Of a stretch of DNA of 64,000 nt, positions 37,374 to 50,937 are shown one piece after another; the first letter of the stretch is position 1; each line of letters starts with the position of its first letter. Source of the stretch: Pegea sp. RAD2-039 (Eukaryota; Chordata; Thaliacea; Salpida; Salpidae); contig JAQGEQ010000380.1 of NCBI GenBank assembly GCA_034620365.1, positions 2,914,001 to 2,978,000 on the forward strand. The letters are read 5' to 3'. The position numbers and the translations under genes are program-made. The notes under the pieces are model-generated. The model saw only the letters and a list, made by a program, of their open reading frames with translations, was not told the origin of the DNA and did not search any database.

Positions 37374-38630
37374 GTTTACTGCATTTAAGCTTTTTATATT
37401 TTAAGAACTCTATTCAAAAAACGCTGGAGTTATAAACATCGATATATTTTCAATTAATGTTTATAAAAATTGCAAGAAAGCGTTTTCAAAGATAAATTAC
37501 ATCATCAAACTAATAAAGATCTGTTTTTTTAATTCTTTGTTTTAGCATCTTAAATAAGTTTTATCTAAAGTTTAAAGTTTTATTACAAACCGCAAATTTC
37601 ATAAAAACAAATAAAAAATGTAATTTGTAGTGACTAACAAAGTTCATAAAATAGTAAAACACGCGACTGACGCTTCACAAGAGCACTTCATTCCATGTTG
37701 GTGACAGCTGAATTTGAAAAGAATATCACTCCAAAAAAGCATTTTATTTTCGATAAAACTGATTTTCGATAAAACTTATTTTAAATTAAACTTTTTAACA
37801 ACTTTCAATTTACATTGTAAGTGACTAAATTAAATTTTATATTTTCAGAAGTAAAATCTGTTCATTATGTTTATTATTTAAGTTTTTTACAAATTAATTC
37901 CTTCTAGTTTCGATCTTTTCAATTAAAGTCAAACTTCTTTTTTTTGATTATCTATCTTACAACTGCAAATGCAAAAGATCTTTTTTAAGTATCTAATTTT
38001 ATAGAAGCGTGAAAAGCCGTTTAAAAATATTCTCAAAATATAATTTAATGAACTTTAGTATTTTCATCTGTAAAATAATATTGTGAAATTTTTGTGTAGT
38101 CACATTTGATTTTTAAAGATAAGTTCCTTTTCTTTATTTTTCCTAAAAATATTAAAGGTCTACAGATGTTATAATTCCAGGGTTTCAGTAATGACTTAAA
38201 GGTACTAATTAATATAAGGTTGAAATAAAGTTGTCACATCAATTTGTTAAAACTTTTTAAGGCCAGTCGGCTCAAAAGCTACTCGCTAATAACAATAAAT
38301 CTCGTTTTGATTCCATATGTTTTGGCTTATTTTAAATTGAAGGTTTTTAGTGAAAAAAGAATAAAGTTTTTTGTTTGATAAAAAGTGATTGACTAAAAGA
38401 TATGTAAAATGCAAAATTTTCAAGAAACACTAAAATTGAAAAATATCTATTTATTTTTTACTGAACAAGTTTTGAAATATCGATAACAAAAATGAAAGTT
38501 TTTTGATGCAACTATTTGAGTATACTTACATATATCAAAGCTAACTTTCAATAATAAACTAAAAATAAGCTTCGAATAAGAAGTTTTGATATTAGAAGTA
38601 AAATAGGATTTGATAATTAAGTAAGTTCAC
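37374..38630. other. AT-rich spacer upstream of the PNT gene
   Basis: Mostly empty. A GC-richer patch at 37.66-37.73 kb on the - strand follows a good acceptor (ttcttttcaaattcag) and could be a last exon (LSPTWNEVLL then stop) for the tentative gene to its right, but this is weak. Confidence 0.4.
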
Positions 38631-41600
38631 CTTTAAATTGTAAATCTTTTTTCTCCATTTGTTTTTTATATCTTCATCATCTTGACCACCGATTTTTAAA
38701 CCACAAGATTTTTGAAATTTCACCTTTCCGTTGTCCTTTTAATAAAGAAAAATTTTATTTTTACAAAAATAACAAAAATCAGTTTTGATATTTTGATTTT
38801 CTAAGATTGTCTTCAATTCAGTGAGATTTTTATAGAAAACTTAATTTAGACTAAAAAACTGACATTCGACAAACTTTTTCAAAATTTGAATCAAGTTTAA
38901 TTTGAAATATTGTTACCATAGTTACCATTTTCCGTCGCCTTATGTTTATCCGTAGAAGCCAATGAACACTTGTTCATTCTAAGCAAGTTCTTATCCCTTC
39001 TCAAATGATCTTCTTCCAGCAAAGGATCTAAATCACTGCTGTAAAGGCCTTATCGAGTCTAGCTAAATCTCAGCTGTCTTTGATTAGTGAAAATAATAGA
39101 AAAAAAAGTCACAAGCTATCAGTATTGTGTCCAAGCAGTTTATTGTAGAAACATTTTATCTGAAAATAGATAAAGTGATGCTGCACTCTAGCGGAATAAA
39201 TTTTGACGAATCTCACGAAGAAAAGTCTATATAAAAGCAAACGATTTAAAAATCTATCATTAAATGTTACAAGATGTAGAAAAATATTCATAGCTGTTAT
39301 TGTTACTGTAGATGACAAGAAAACTTTTGGAAAGATTCTATAAACTTTGTTTAAATTTTATCTCTTTCTCTAGAATAATATTAGATATAATTAAGTTGAA
39401 AACATAGAAAGAAAATAGTGTAACATGGCATTTTAGTACTCTCTATACAATACAACAATGAACAGTTACATAGAATGTTAACAAAAAAATAACCACAGTT
39501 TAGAAATGGCAATGTTGGCAATATTATAACGGTTCAACTTCTGCTTGAACAACACGAGTGATTCTGACATGACATTGTCTGATGGCAGCTGGTTCCAAGT
39601 ACTAATTGTGCGGTATGAGAGAAAATTTGCTGTAATTAACGTACCATGTGATATGGGCTTGTCAAGATATAATGTGTGTCGTCTGAGTTGATATAACTTG
39701 AGAGAAGGACTAAGATACTTAATAAATTGTGATATTTAAAAACTTCTTATTATCGTTTTACAGTCCTATTGTTCTGTGCTTGTTATAAGAGCTGTATAAT
39801 TTATCATCTGCAGCCATGTGTTGAATTGGATGAATAAATTCCATCATACATATCAATGTACTCCCCCTACGCCACTCATAAGCAAAGCACACTATACAGA
39901 GAATTTTTTTTATATGCAAAAATCTAAACACAAAAATCCTGAAATTTACAAAACACAAAAAAGTTGCTATTGGAAGTTACTATATAAAAACTATATTGTT
40001 CATGTTTTGATCATTGATTTAACAAAAGACTCAGTGCTCAACATTTGAAAGAGTTTTTACTTTTGTTCTTGCTTTACAGTTAGAATAAATACTTTTTAAA
40101 CTCAGTTACTCCAAAATCTTTTGCTCACAAACGTTTCGGAACCTTCAAACTATTTTAAAGTCATTAATCAATAGCATTCAAATCGATTGGAAAGTTAATT
40201 TTTGTAAGAACCTCTACTTATTTTCGTAATAGTCGGAAAAGTTATTTTTAGAAAATGATTTGAAATAGGTGAGTGAATGTGTTAAAATGTGTTGAAAGGA
40301 AAATTAAACTCTTTTTGAACATACTTTTCTCCTTTGCATTACCTTTTGTTCTAGATCTTTAGAAAACAACTAAAAAAACAAAGCTTTTAAAAGACTTTAG
40401 TGAAGTTGTACAATATAGAATATAATGGTCTGGTTAACTACATTGAAACGATATCAAAAATAATATAATAAGTTAAGTTTCTTTCTTTCTTAAAATATCT
40501 ATTTTAAGTATAATTGTCATGTTAAATGTCTTTATAGAGTTTTTTAGTTAATAGTTGATTTAGTGACATATAAATAAAGTCATGAGGTGGAAACACAAAG
40601 TGATGAGCAAAACGTTAAAAAGATGATAAAAAGATGATTTAGATGTTTGTTAATCGAACTCAAGTGTTATCATTTAAATGTTTCATGTATATTGTTTGTA
40701 TTATAAAATTACAAGAAAGTTTAATTAAGTTTTCATTTTTGAGGCTAAAATCTTTAAAAAATAAGTTATATGCAAACAAAAATATTTATGTGTCAAATAT
40801 TTGATCACTTTATATATGTCCTATCCTAAGTAAAAGCATTTCTATTGGTTTGTCGAAAGAGGATGAACTTTTACAGCCAATAATTTCAAGATTTTGTTTC
40901 GTTGAAATCTTAAGAATGTTGAAAAATAGTTAGTTTATTGTAATAATTAAATTATATGACCCAGCTTATTCAACCTGAGCTCCGTTTGCCAAATGGGTTT
41001 ATCTGGACTAGTACTCAAATATTTAATTGGATAATGCTCAAACTTTAGTTTCTACCTGATTTTCATTCAAAAGTTGAACTTAAAAAGCATTTAGTGAGTG
41101 TGAACTAAACTGAATATTTGCTTATTGGTTACAAAATTTGAAACTTTATTTTCAAAAGAAAATTCATAAATCAAAATCACCGTGTTAACCCAGTGTATCT
41201 TAAATTCAACAAAACATGATACAATGTTCAAACTTTAAGTTCATTTCTGTTTAATAACATCAAGCTTGTAAAAAGCTCAGCTTCTTTCAACAACGTTTTG
41301 TTTTATAATTACTTATTTGATGCCTTTTACAGTAAATTTTATAAATTTACATTCAACAAGTTTTAAGTATTTAATCATACAAGGTATAAGCCTGTTATAT
41401 ACATAGAACCCAGCATTTTAATTGATTCTAACAAAACTTTAAAAAGCTGATTAAGCGTCAATGTAATTTTCTCTCAAATCATTCTAAATTAGACTTAAAT
41501 AAATTACCTGCAATATGCGCGACGGTCTACTTTCTACAAAAGTTTTGCTTTTCATTTAGTAAGTTCGAAATAATTTATTGTTAAAACAATAAAAATTTAT

Positions 41601-42733
41601 AAAACGTTCTCTAGCATATTACTATTGATAAAACCTTATTCATTTCAAATGATTCATGAAATGTTGTATGAAAATTTTGAATGAGTTTTATGATGAGTTA
41701 TTATCAAAATAAAACTTAATTATAAATTGAATATTAGATAACATATCGTTAAATTCAATTTTCAAAGATGTTTGTTAAATAGAATTTTTAGATGTTTCTT
41801 TTTTCTTTTGATTGAATTGTACTGAGCTACCTGTGGAAAAAATAATATTGTGGAATAATGTAACTTTTTTTGATAGAATTAAATTATTTACAAAATATTT
41901 CTAGCGTTTATTGAATATTTATTTGATAACTTTAAAGAAATTTAGTTTTAAAGAGACTGAAAATTATCATTTTAATTGATATAAATTTGTAATAAAAATA
42001 TAAAATAACTTTCATAATTTCAAACTTGATAATTTAATATAAAAGAGTTTATTTTTATGATATACTTATAAAGATGGTACAAATAATAAAGATTTATTTT
42101 TTAGCTTTTACTTTTATTACAGGTATTTTTGCTATATAAAGGTACAACTTACTTACATTCAACATTTACTGAGTCACTTCCTACTGCTATCAACTAATAT
42201 GATTTTTCTTCGTTGATATATTTTACTTTTAGTTAGTTTGTTTAAGAGAATTTTTATTTTTAAAATATTTTTCTTTATTGTGAGACTTACTTCTGATAAA
42301 GTTTCAAGTTTGATTAACCTATCAAAAAATAAAATACTAAAAGTGTTTACCTACTACAAATTATAAATTGGAGTTCAAATATTTGAACACTTTTACGAAT
42401 CGAAATCATGACAAAATATGAACAAGACTATTTATAGGTCATGTGAGAAATGTAAAACAAAATTATTTTTTTTCTTCAAATTTCATTTTAAAGATGAAAT
42501 ATTCATTCAAACAAAAAGTTAACTTATAATCTAAAAGTATTCCTAGTAAACAAAAGGTCAATTTCAGGAGGTTCGCTTTAAGCTAGTCGGCATTTCATTG
42601 TGAATAATTATATAATAAGAATACTTCTACATCTTTCAGTAGGAGAAAATAACTAAATTTTATGCTTCACTGCGTCAGTACGTGTTCTTTTTAAGATATA
42701 TATACTGCCTTCATCGTTATCGTTGCAAGACAT
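38631..42733 (-). CDS. Tentative small-exon gene, unknown family
   Basis: Read from the right: an acceptor-like ccttttttctag (42,751) precedes ATG 42733. Exon 42733-42671 encodes MSCNDNDEGSIYILKRTRTD plus Ala and ends in phase 0 at a weak donor (gtgaag). A 26-nt exon, 41533-41508 (KVDRRAYC, strong donor gtaatt), leads in matching phase into 39038-38926 (SDLDPLLEEDHLRRDKNLL to KHKATEN). These three join without a stop. A fourth exon-like block, 38735-38631, is open for 35 codons (KSCGLKIGGQDDEDIKNKWR and onward) with acceptor and donor, but its best frame does not fit the outgoing phase of the third; an unseen microexon or a wrong border is possible. A LINE fragment sits in the second intron. 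I do not recognise the protein, which is basic, acidic-patterned and has no signal peptide. Confidence 0.33.
39484..39735 (-). mobile_element. 5'-truncated LINE copy (3' end of ORF2)
   Basis: On the - strand this encodes about 84 uninterrupted codons, SPSLKLYQLRRHTLYLDKP through SYRTISTWNQLPSDNV to YNIANIAISKL. They match the C-terminal end of the full LINE ORF2 at 56.9 kb (SPSLKLYQLRRRKLHLNKP, SYRTISTWNNLPSE, YNIANIAISKL). Only the last part of ORF2 is present, as expected from incomplete reverse transcription. The stop of the full copy is TGG here. Confidence 0.92.
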
Positions 42734-42750
42734 TTTTTAATGATAATTTT

Positions 42751-45000
42751 CTAGAAAAAAGGTTGTTTTTAGACAATTTGGTATTTGAACTTTAAAGGTC
42801 TTATAGATATTCTTATATCAAGTTATGTAGGGCTTAATCAAATTTGTTTTTACAGTTGATGTTGATTACTTCTTTTAGTAGCTATTTAACCAATAACTAT
42901 ATTTGAAGAGCAATACTTATGATTATAGTGATAAATTGAGCTTTATTAAACTTGACAATTCTATCCTTAATGTTTTTAGTGAGTATTCTAAGGAGAAAGT
43001 TTGAAAGTATAGTTAACATTGTTTATTCCAAATAACTACATTTTTATATAAGTTTGTTAAAACTATTTTATAGCAAAGATTAATTAGCAGCAGTTCTTTT
43101 ACCTCAGGCACAAGCATATCTTGGTAAAGATGTTAAAAAAGAAAAAAAGAAATCTTGATGAAAAACAAAAGTTGTTTAACTTGCGAATGATTGATATTTT
43201 GCAGCTGATATCTTTTATTTACGTGTAATTTCTTTAGGGGATTTTTTAGATTAATGAATAAAGGTTATGGAAGATAAATTATATCATTTATCAGTTGTAT
43301 AAAAGAATATGTGTTATATAAAAATTATATCATTTATTTACTTATTCTATAAACTGTTTCTCAGTATTTTATTAACCACCTAACATAAATAAATTTTTGC
43401 AATATTTCTTACGTATCAAAATCTTAATTTGTTTTTTTTACTTCAAATTTATTAATAAAAAATTTTCAATAAAAAATAAGCAAACTAAATTAAAATTTTT
43501 GATTTTTTAAATAGATTTTTATTTAGTTTATTACAGTAATTTGATTACTGATATATATAAACATTTGCATATATTTAGCTTTAACATAAACATAAAGTAA
43601 GTTTGTTATCGAAAGCTTTTTTTACTATTTATCATAAAAATAATAAAACTTCTACCTTTAAGCTTATATCAACAGAAATTAGTTTCTTTTAGTGACAACT
43701 TTGAAATATTGAAGTGTAAAGTTTAAAATTGATGACGTCAGAAAACTTATTCATCTTTTATAGTAAACAGCAATATCTGATTTTTAATTTAAGTTTATTA
43801 TTCACTTTTAAAAAATATCATTTAAATAAGTTAACAATAAAATGATTTTAGTAAGAGTATAAACTCGCTTTTACGATTTGTTAAGCTAATCTTTCTCTTG
43901 ATCTAGTCTCTAGTCAAGCAAATAAAAATTATGTTTTGGTTTAATTGTAGTCAAATAATTAATAATTTATTTTAACTGTTTAAATAGACTTCAGCTTAAT
44001 CTTCAAATGACTTTATGTTAGTATTAAATACCTGTGCTGCTCCAAATAAAGATAAAAGTGATTTTGTTACTTCTTGTTAAAGGTCAAATTATTTAGGTGG
44101 CTTTTTATTTCACCCCTTAAAAATTCAGTCTCCATTAAAAAAAAATCATAAAGATATTTACTTTTTAATACAACAGCAAAACCTCTTAACATTATTTAAA
44201 CATCTAGTAAACAACCAGATTCAGTAGTTGCTACTAAACCAACTAGTTCTTAAGTCTGCAAGATTAGCCAATAAGGAAATAAACTTAGAATTGAAAAAAG
44301 TTTGAAAACTTGGTAAAAAAACAAACCTCTTATATATAAGTTGAAAATAGAATTTCTCAGTCTAAATCTATTTTTTTAATCGAATTTTAAAATTAGAAAT
44401 TTTTTTTCTGACAGATTTTTGTTGTGTCAACAATAATTATTTTAATATTAGCTTGTTGATCACTTTTAAATGTAGCTGATTGTCATTACTTATAGAATTA
44501 CTGATATTGTTAGTTAATCCTGCAAAACTGTAATCCAAAGTTTTTCGAAAGGTAAATTCTGTAATTTGAATGTACTTAAATATCTACCTTACAACATTAA
44601 GTATTTGTAATATAGTGAATTGAGGTGTAAGTTGTTCTATATATTTAAGGATCTTATTCTTGTAAGAACTAGTTTGTTCAACTTTAGATTATTGAAACAA
44701 ATTGTTAACATTTTATGTACTTTTGTTATAAAAAGTTTAGTTAGTAAGATATTTTAAGTAAAGTTTTTTTTTTAATTTTTCATTTTTTACTAAAACATAG
44801 ACAAAAGAAATTAAGCTTTTTTTATTTTAGTTTTTTAGTAAAGTTTTGAAAGTGGTAAATGATTTTTATAGCTATGTGAATAGTTTAAGTAACAAAGCAC
44901 CTAAAAAAAGTTAAAATGTTACTTTTATACCTTTATGTCTGATAGCTTAGCCTTTCTAAAGTTGTGTTTTATTTTTTAACGTTTTGTCATTTTTTTCTAG
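42751..45000. other. AT-rich intergenic DNA
   Basis: No gene can be supported. Near 43,090 a short + strand frame reads AVLLPQAQAYLGKDVKKEKK then stops. It has a weak acceptor and no partner exon. At 44,990-45,000 a pyrimidine tract ends in AG (catttttttctag), 45 nt before the UNC93-like ATG. Confidence 0.45.
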
Positions 45001-45045
45001 GGTATTTTAAGTTTTTAATATAAAAAGTAATTTTTATGTGTAAAA

Positions 45046-48000
45046 ATGGCTTCTGACAATAAAGGTTTAAGTGAAGAAGCAAAATCGATGATTAAAGATG
45101 AAAATGAGTTTGAATCATCAAATTCATTTAAAAATGAAGAACAGTAAGCTAATTTATAAATTGTATATATAAGCTTCTTTGTATATTTTTAAATAAATTG
45201 TTTTAAACATTTTTTGGTAAAATATTTCAGTTCTTAAAAGAAGTTATAAAAAACCTTACTTAGCTTATTATGCGTCATAATAGATAAAGTAAAAAGTTCA
45301 GTCAGTTTAAGTTATAGGTTTAATACTAAAAATTTTTGCTTAACAGTTATGGAAAAGTTAATAAAAACATCAAAATATTCTTTTTTTACAAACAGATATT
45401 CAACATGTAACATCTATAAGAACTTGCTTTTAATTTGCTTTGCTTTCACCCTGAATTTTACTTCTTTTGGAGGGGTTTCCAATCTTCAATCAAGCCTGAA
45501 TTATGAAAATGGTTTGGGTACAGGATGTTTAGCTGTAATTTATGCTGCATTGATTTTGTCAGCAATGTTTACACCTACTATTAGTAAGTTTTTACAACTT
45601 ATACAATTTATATTTTTATTGTTTTATATTTCTATCCAAAAAATTTCACTTTTATAATAGTTGTATAAGTTTTATATAAAGTTTTTATAACAGTTGTAAA
45701 ACTTATTTGTAATACAGTTATAAGAAAGTTTGGATGTAAATGGACAATCTGTTTATCAATCGTTGGTTATGTATTTTACACCTTTGCTAACTTCTACCCG
45801 AGATGGTATACTATGATACCAGCTTCAATTATGGTTGGACTTAGTGCGGCCCCATTGTGGGCAGCCAAGTGTACTTATTTAACAACGATGGCCCACAAGT
45901 AATTTTTTTCATTAATTTTGTGTTTAAGAAGTTAAAAATCGACTAAAATTTTTAATAAAATCTAAAATCTTTCTGTAGATACTCCAGAATTTCAAGACAA
46001 AGTACTGATACGGTTGTTAACCGTTTTTTTGGGATATTTTTCTTGTTTTTTCAACTGAATAGTATTTTTGGAAGTTTAATTTCTTCATTTGTAATCTCAG
46101 CAGCAGATACAGAAGCTCTTAGTAAGAAAATTAACTAAAATAGAATTACTTGAAAAATAGCATGATACTGATATATCAGTACTAATTATTTTATTAATTA
46201 TTATCATTTATTGAAAAAATGTACTCATAAATAGATGCTTGAATTAACATTATATTTAGATTTGTTCAACAAAAAATTAGTAAAATTAATTTGTTTAAAA
46301 GACGAAATACAAGCTTAAAAGAAATATTATTCTCCTTTAAGATTAACCTAAACTATTTGACAATCTAAATTTTAAAAATAAATTCATTACCATAGAATAT
46401 CTTACATTTAAATATATTACTAAAAAAATTAAATCTGGTGTAAAAATTATAGATATTTTTTAGCTTATGAGTATAAAATGAAAAAAAAATTGTGAAAAAT
46501 TTTAATAACTTTGTGAATTGTTTTTATGCATGTATTAAAAATATGGGAAGAAAATATACGCCCACTTTTTCAACCAATAGGAAACAATCTTACTTTAAAC
46601 ATTAATTTTTCACAATAACTCAAGTGTTATAAATTTTAAGAAATCCTATGTAAACATTTTAACATTATTTTACTATTTAATATTTACTTTTTATTTATTT
46701 AATGTAATATTATTTGTGAGAATGTGTGTTAGCGGGAGGTGGTCTCTTCAGATTCTTTATTTATAAATAAATAAAAGAAATTTATTGTCTGTTTAACTTT
46801 TAAATTTATTTTCCTTGAAACATCACAACAAAATCTTTTAATTATTTTCAGAGTTTCCAACGTGCTACAATGAAACTTATATAGAAAACTATTGTGGTGC
46901 TAATGATGCCCAACAAAACTTATCTGCAGCTCGAATTCTATACAATTCTACTGGATGCCCAGTTTCAGATTTGCAAAGTGGAGATCTACCCAAAGAAACT
47001 CTCTACATGCTGATGGGAATCTTTGCTGGGGTCGGGTTACTTGGTGCTTTGATTGTTGGTTGTTTTGTGGATAATATTGACACTGAGTACGTCTTTACTT
47101 TCAATCTTCTTGCAATTTATTATTAAAAATGTTCTTTTTAGAGTTATCAGCACAAACGAGAGGAAAGCTCAGAAACCTTTAGATCTGTTAATTGCAACTT
47201 TTAAACAAATGAAGGATAAGCGTCAACTCTTGCTGATTCCAATCACTATGTACAGTGGGTTTGAACAAGCGTTTTTATGGGGTGACTACACAAGGGTATG
47301 TAGAAACTTCTAATTAATTCTTAGAGCTGTGTTTCTCTAATGCTTTCCTTAATATAATTTCATTTCTGCTTCAGCTATTTTTGAAATATTAATTTCTACT
47401 TTTTAATTTTGATGAAATTAATTTACAGTCATATGTCACGTGCCCACTGGCTGTCAATTGGGTTGGTTTTGTTCTTATCTGCTTCGGGACTTTCGATTCC
47501 ATTTGTTCTTTTATATTTGGAAGAATTCAGAAATACACTGGAGTAACAAGCCTATTTATGATGGCTAGTCTAATAAATGCTACTTTAGTAGTTGTGATGT
47601 TGGTGAGTTTAGCTTTTAACTTTACATAAACGTAACTTATGTACTTTTGTTGCAAATAATTTGTTGTTGTAGAAATGGGTGCCTTTTCCAAGCTCTATTT
47701 TCCCGTTCTTTGCGATACCAGCCGGATGGGGTGTTGCTGACGCAGTGTGGCAAACACAATTGAACGGTAAGCGAGAATATTTACTATTAAGATTATCACA
47801 ATCACGTTTGCACCTTCAAAGCCTGTCATGTACTTTTAGTGTTTAAATCGTAACCGGTAAACTTCGTGTCATCAACCTTTGTGAGTTCAACTTTAGACAA
47901 CTTACTGTTTTAAAGAACAAAATTCTGTTAAAAATACAACTATTCGTGTTTAAGAACATTTTCATTCTGTCAAAACTCAAATAACTGTTTTAAATAAACA

Positions 48001-49304
48001 TATTTAGTTTGTAAGAGCAGCAAAAATTGAAAAGTGTTTTTCTATTGAACTTAACGTTTTACTAATGCTTTGAAAGTTCAAGTACTTGCTCAAAATATTA
48101 TTTTCTTTCCTTTATTTACAACAGCTTCTTAAGATGTTGTCATATCCGTATCTTCAAGGTAATTCTTTTACAACTCAAGTTCTTCTCAATATAATCTGAA
48201 GTGATAAACCAACTTTTTTCCAGTTATTACTTTACATTTAAGTTTATATTTTCTTTTAAGCCATTTAAATTCTTTGTTGCTTCAGTTATTCTACCTTTCT
48301 CTCACCGTTTATTAGTCACACTACCGATTTCACGCGATTCTTTGTATTTGATCACGTGACATACCACACGCCTTTCAAAGTAACCAATCATAGTGGAGTA
48401 GCGTAAAAATTGTATACTGAAATGTGAGAAAATCAAACAAAATTTGATTATAAAAAAGAATGTTTGAAATTTTCCTAAGTAAATCACAAATCATTTATTA
48501 AAATAAAGGAGAAGAAAATAGAATTTACAGGAAAATGTAGTGATTAGTCATCTCACAATATCCTTAAAAGGAATCTAGTCAATATTAAAAATTTCATCAT
48601 TAAACTTTTCATTTGTGGATCTTTAGATGTTGATCTTCTAGTTATCATTTGCCCTACTACCTAAAAAACGACAGTGATTAGTGATGGTTGTTTAGGGCGT
48701 GAGTCGACATCATCTTTTGTTTCTTCTATTCTCTGAATGTTACTTGTAAATGATTGACTTCAGAGATTGTCGCAAGTTTTTCTTGTAAAAGACATCGTTT
48801 GTGGATGCAGCTATATATCTAAACAGTCTTAAAGATGTACCTGTAATCCTTTTTATCCATTTTTGTCAAAATTTTTGGGTATTTCAACACTCAACTAACT
48901 CTCTAGTCTATTATAAGTTATACGAATTGCTCTGATTGATACATTTTGTCTTTAGCTTTTTATGGAGTGTTGTTCTTACACAATAAAGAAGCAGCTTTCA
49001 GCAACTATCGGTTGTGGGAATCTTTAGGATTTGTGATAGCTTTTGCTTATCAGAGTTATGTCGTTGTACAAATTAAATTGTACGTTCTGCTGGGTCTGCT
49101 ACCTCTAGGAATGGTATTGTTGTGTTATATTCAGGTAATTATTTGTAGATTTAGTAAAAAATCTTCATATATTGAAATGATCTTTTATTTTAGATAACTG
49201 AAAAGAAAAAAGAAAAAGAAAATTGGAATAAAAGTGGGGAGAAGTTGAAGACTTCCCACAGCTACTCATCATCTCAAGATCTGAAAGTAGAGAGCTGTTT
49301 ATAA
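45046..49304 (+). CDS. UNC93A: UNC93-like multi-pass membrane protein
   Basis: Ten exons join in phase: 45046-45143, 45396-45583, 45718-45898, 45979-46121, 46852-47086, 47142-47295, 47429-47602, 47673-47766, 48956-49134 and 49194-49304. They total 1,557 nt and 518 residues. After a polar N-terminus, exon 2 has YKNLLLICFAFTLNFTSFGG and LQSSLNYENGLGTGCL, the signature start of UNC93 proteins (vertebrate pattern FTAYGGLQSLQSSLN). Next come MVGLSAAPLWAAKCTYLTTM, a glycosylatable Cys-containing loop, MYSGFEQAFLWGDYTR, and late membrane helices ending in a Lys/Ser-rich tail. The protein belongs to the major facilitator fold with about 12 helices; UNC-93 regulates a muscle K+ channel in worms, and UNC93A function is poorly known. 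Intron 4 carries a LINE 3' fragment and intron 8 is 1.19 kb. A good acceptor ends at 45,000. AATAAA is at 49,322. Confidence 0.93.
46712..46780 (+). mobile_element. LINE 3'-end fragment in an UNC93-like intron
   Basis: tttgtgagaatgtgtgttag and the following GAGGT block match, in the opposite orientation, the 3' UTR of the LINE at 56.7 kb. As in the full element, the fragment ends in an AAAT-type tail (ttataaataaataaaag). It lies inside intron 4 of the UNC93-like gene. Only the extreme 3' end is present, so this is a severely truncated insertion. Confidence 0.85.
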
Positions 49305-50937
49305 CTCATTTTTTATTCTTCAATAAAAATCTCTTATTTTGTGTTTATTTCAATTGATGCACAAAATTAAAGTTTCTTTAAACTACTACAAGTTCAAATA
49401 CTATTTCCGCTCATATAAAACTAGCTTACAATCTTATATATGTGAAATGGTATTTTCTTTTTGCTTTGAAACTATAAAGTTAGAGTCACAACTTTGTATT
49501 TTATATTTCAAATAACTGTAAAGTATATTGACAAATTAATCTACAAATGTAGCACAATCTTAATATTAACTTTTAGTTTCACCAAAACCATTTTCCTCTT
49601 GTACTCGTCATACGTATTAAGTATAGATTTATAGATTAGCAGATATATAGTTCAGCTTTGAAAACCTTTTATTTAATTTTGTAAGATATTATTCGATTTT
49701 CTAATTTGGTCATTATAAGTTGTTTCTAAAATTTAGACCCAATAATTTGTACAAAAATATTTGTCGATAGCTCATCAAATTAACAAACTAATACAAAACT
49801 TAAATTTTTACTTTTCATCACAAAATTCTTACTTAAATATTATATAGTTTTTTTAAAACAATGATTTGTAATGAATTTATTTAAGACGTTAAAGTTATAT
49901 ACAATCATTACAAATCTTCAATTAATTTCAATTAATTTATCTTGCTGTAGCATGGTTAAAAACAAACTTAATGGAAAGCACTGCAAGTATCCATTTTCTA
50001 AACTTCATATAGTCTTAAATTTTGTTTTTGTTTTATACGAATGAAATACTTGTTTTCTTCTGTTAGTATAAAAAAGAATTCGATTTAATTTTTTAAGCTC
50101 TATTATAAAACTAGCTTGTAGTATTTGTTTTCAATTCGTGCAATTTAGAACTTGTAAACTTATTTCAATATTTTGTCATCTATTCATATTCTAATGTCTT
50201 GATTGACTTTATGAAACTTGCAATACAGCGCTTCTTTATTATTATCTATTAATCAATTCCTGTCGATGCTTTGAATACATTTCTTATTAATTTTGTAGAT
50301 TGACTTATCATAGCTTAGTTGAATTTCTTTAACTGAAATTTGGAAAACCAATTTGTATTATAACATATTATTTTTGCATCTAAAACACTTTTAATATTAA
50401 ATTGAAATGACAAAAACTAATTAACGATAAATTAATTTGCTTTATTTATGAAATATTCTTTTATGTGCAAATATTTTGTTTTGTATTTAACAATCTTTTT
50501 TCACGTTTTTGTGCCACTTAATTTGCTTATCTACTTTGATAGTGTTACAATTTTAGAATTTAGATGGCTGCAAATTTTAACCACTTTAAATACAATGAAG
50601 CTATTTAAGAGCAATTTATTAGTTTATTTCTTTATTTTGTGAAAGTTATTTAAATTATTGCTTTGATAAATGATAGAAATTTTATAATTCTTTTGCTATT
50701 TATTACAAAGTGGTTTACATTAAAACAACAAAACACTTTTAAACAGATTATTTTATTGGCAACAAAAGTTTAAATAATAAGTTCTTTGGTTCTCTGCTTA
50801 AATAAAAGAGTGCAATTTGAAGTAGAACACATTTACAAGTGATTAAAATACTTGATTAAATATATGTTATTCCTTGAATAGTCGAAGGTTATTCATAACA
50901 ACTTGACTGAAGTCTAATTAAATACATGTTATAAGAG
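49305..50937. other. Spacer between UNC93-like gene and Ly6 gene
   Basis: Contains the UNC93-like polyadenylation signal (49,322-49,327), then AT-rich sequence in which nothing was recognised. The two flanking genes converge here. Confidence 0.55.

Noticed and set aside
38631-38735. WFKNR-like reading in the other frame of the 38.7-kb block, resembling a homeodomain helix 3
   Set aside because: Only a handful of residues match, an extra Leu breaks the motif, the frame ends at once, and no homeodomain helices 1-2 precede it.
43085-43160. Short frame AVLLPQAQAYLGKDVKKEKK, reminiscent of the histone H2A end
   Set aside because: Only AVLLP matches H2A. There is no histone fold upstream and no convincing acceptor or partner exon.
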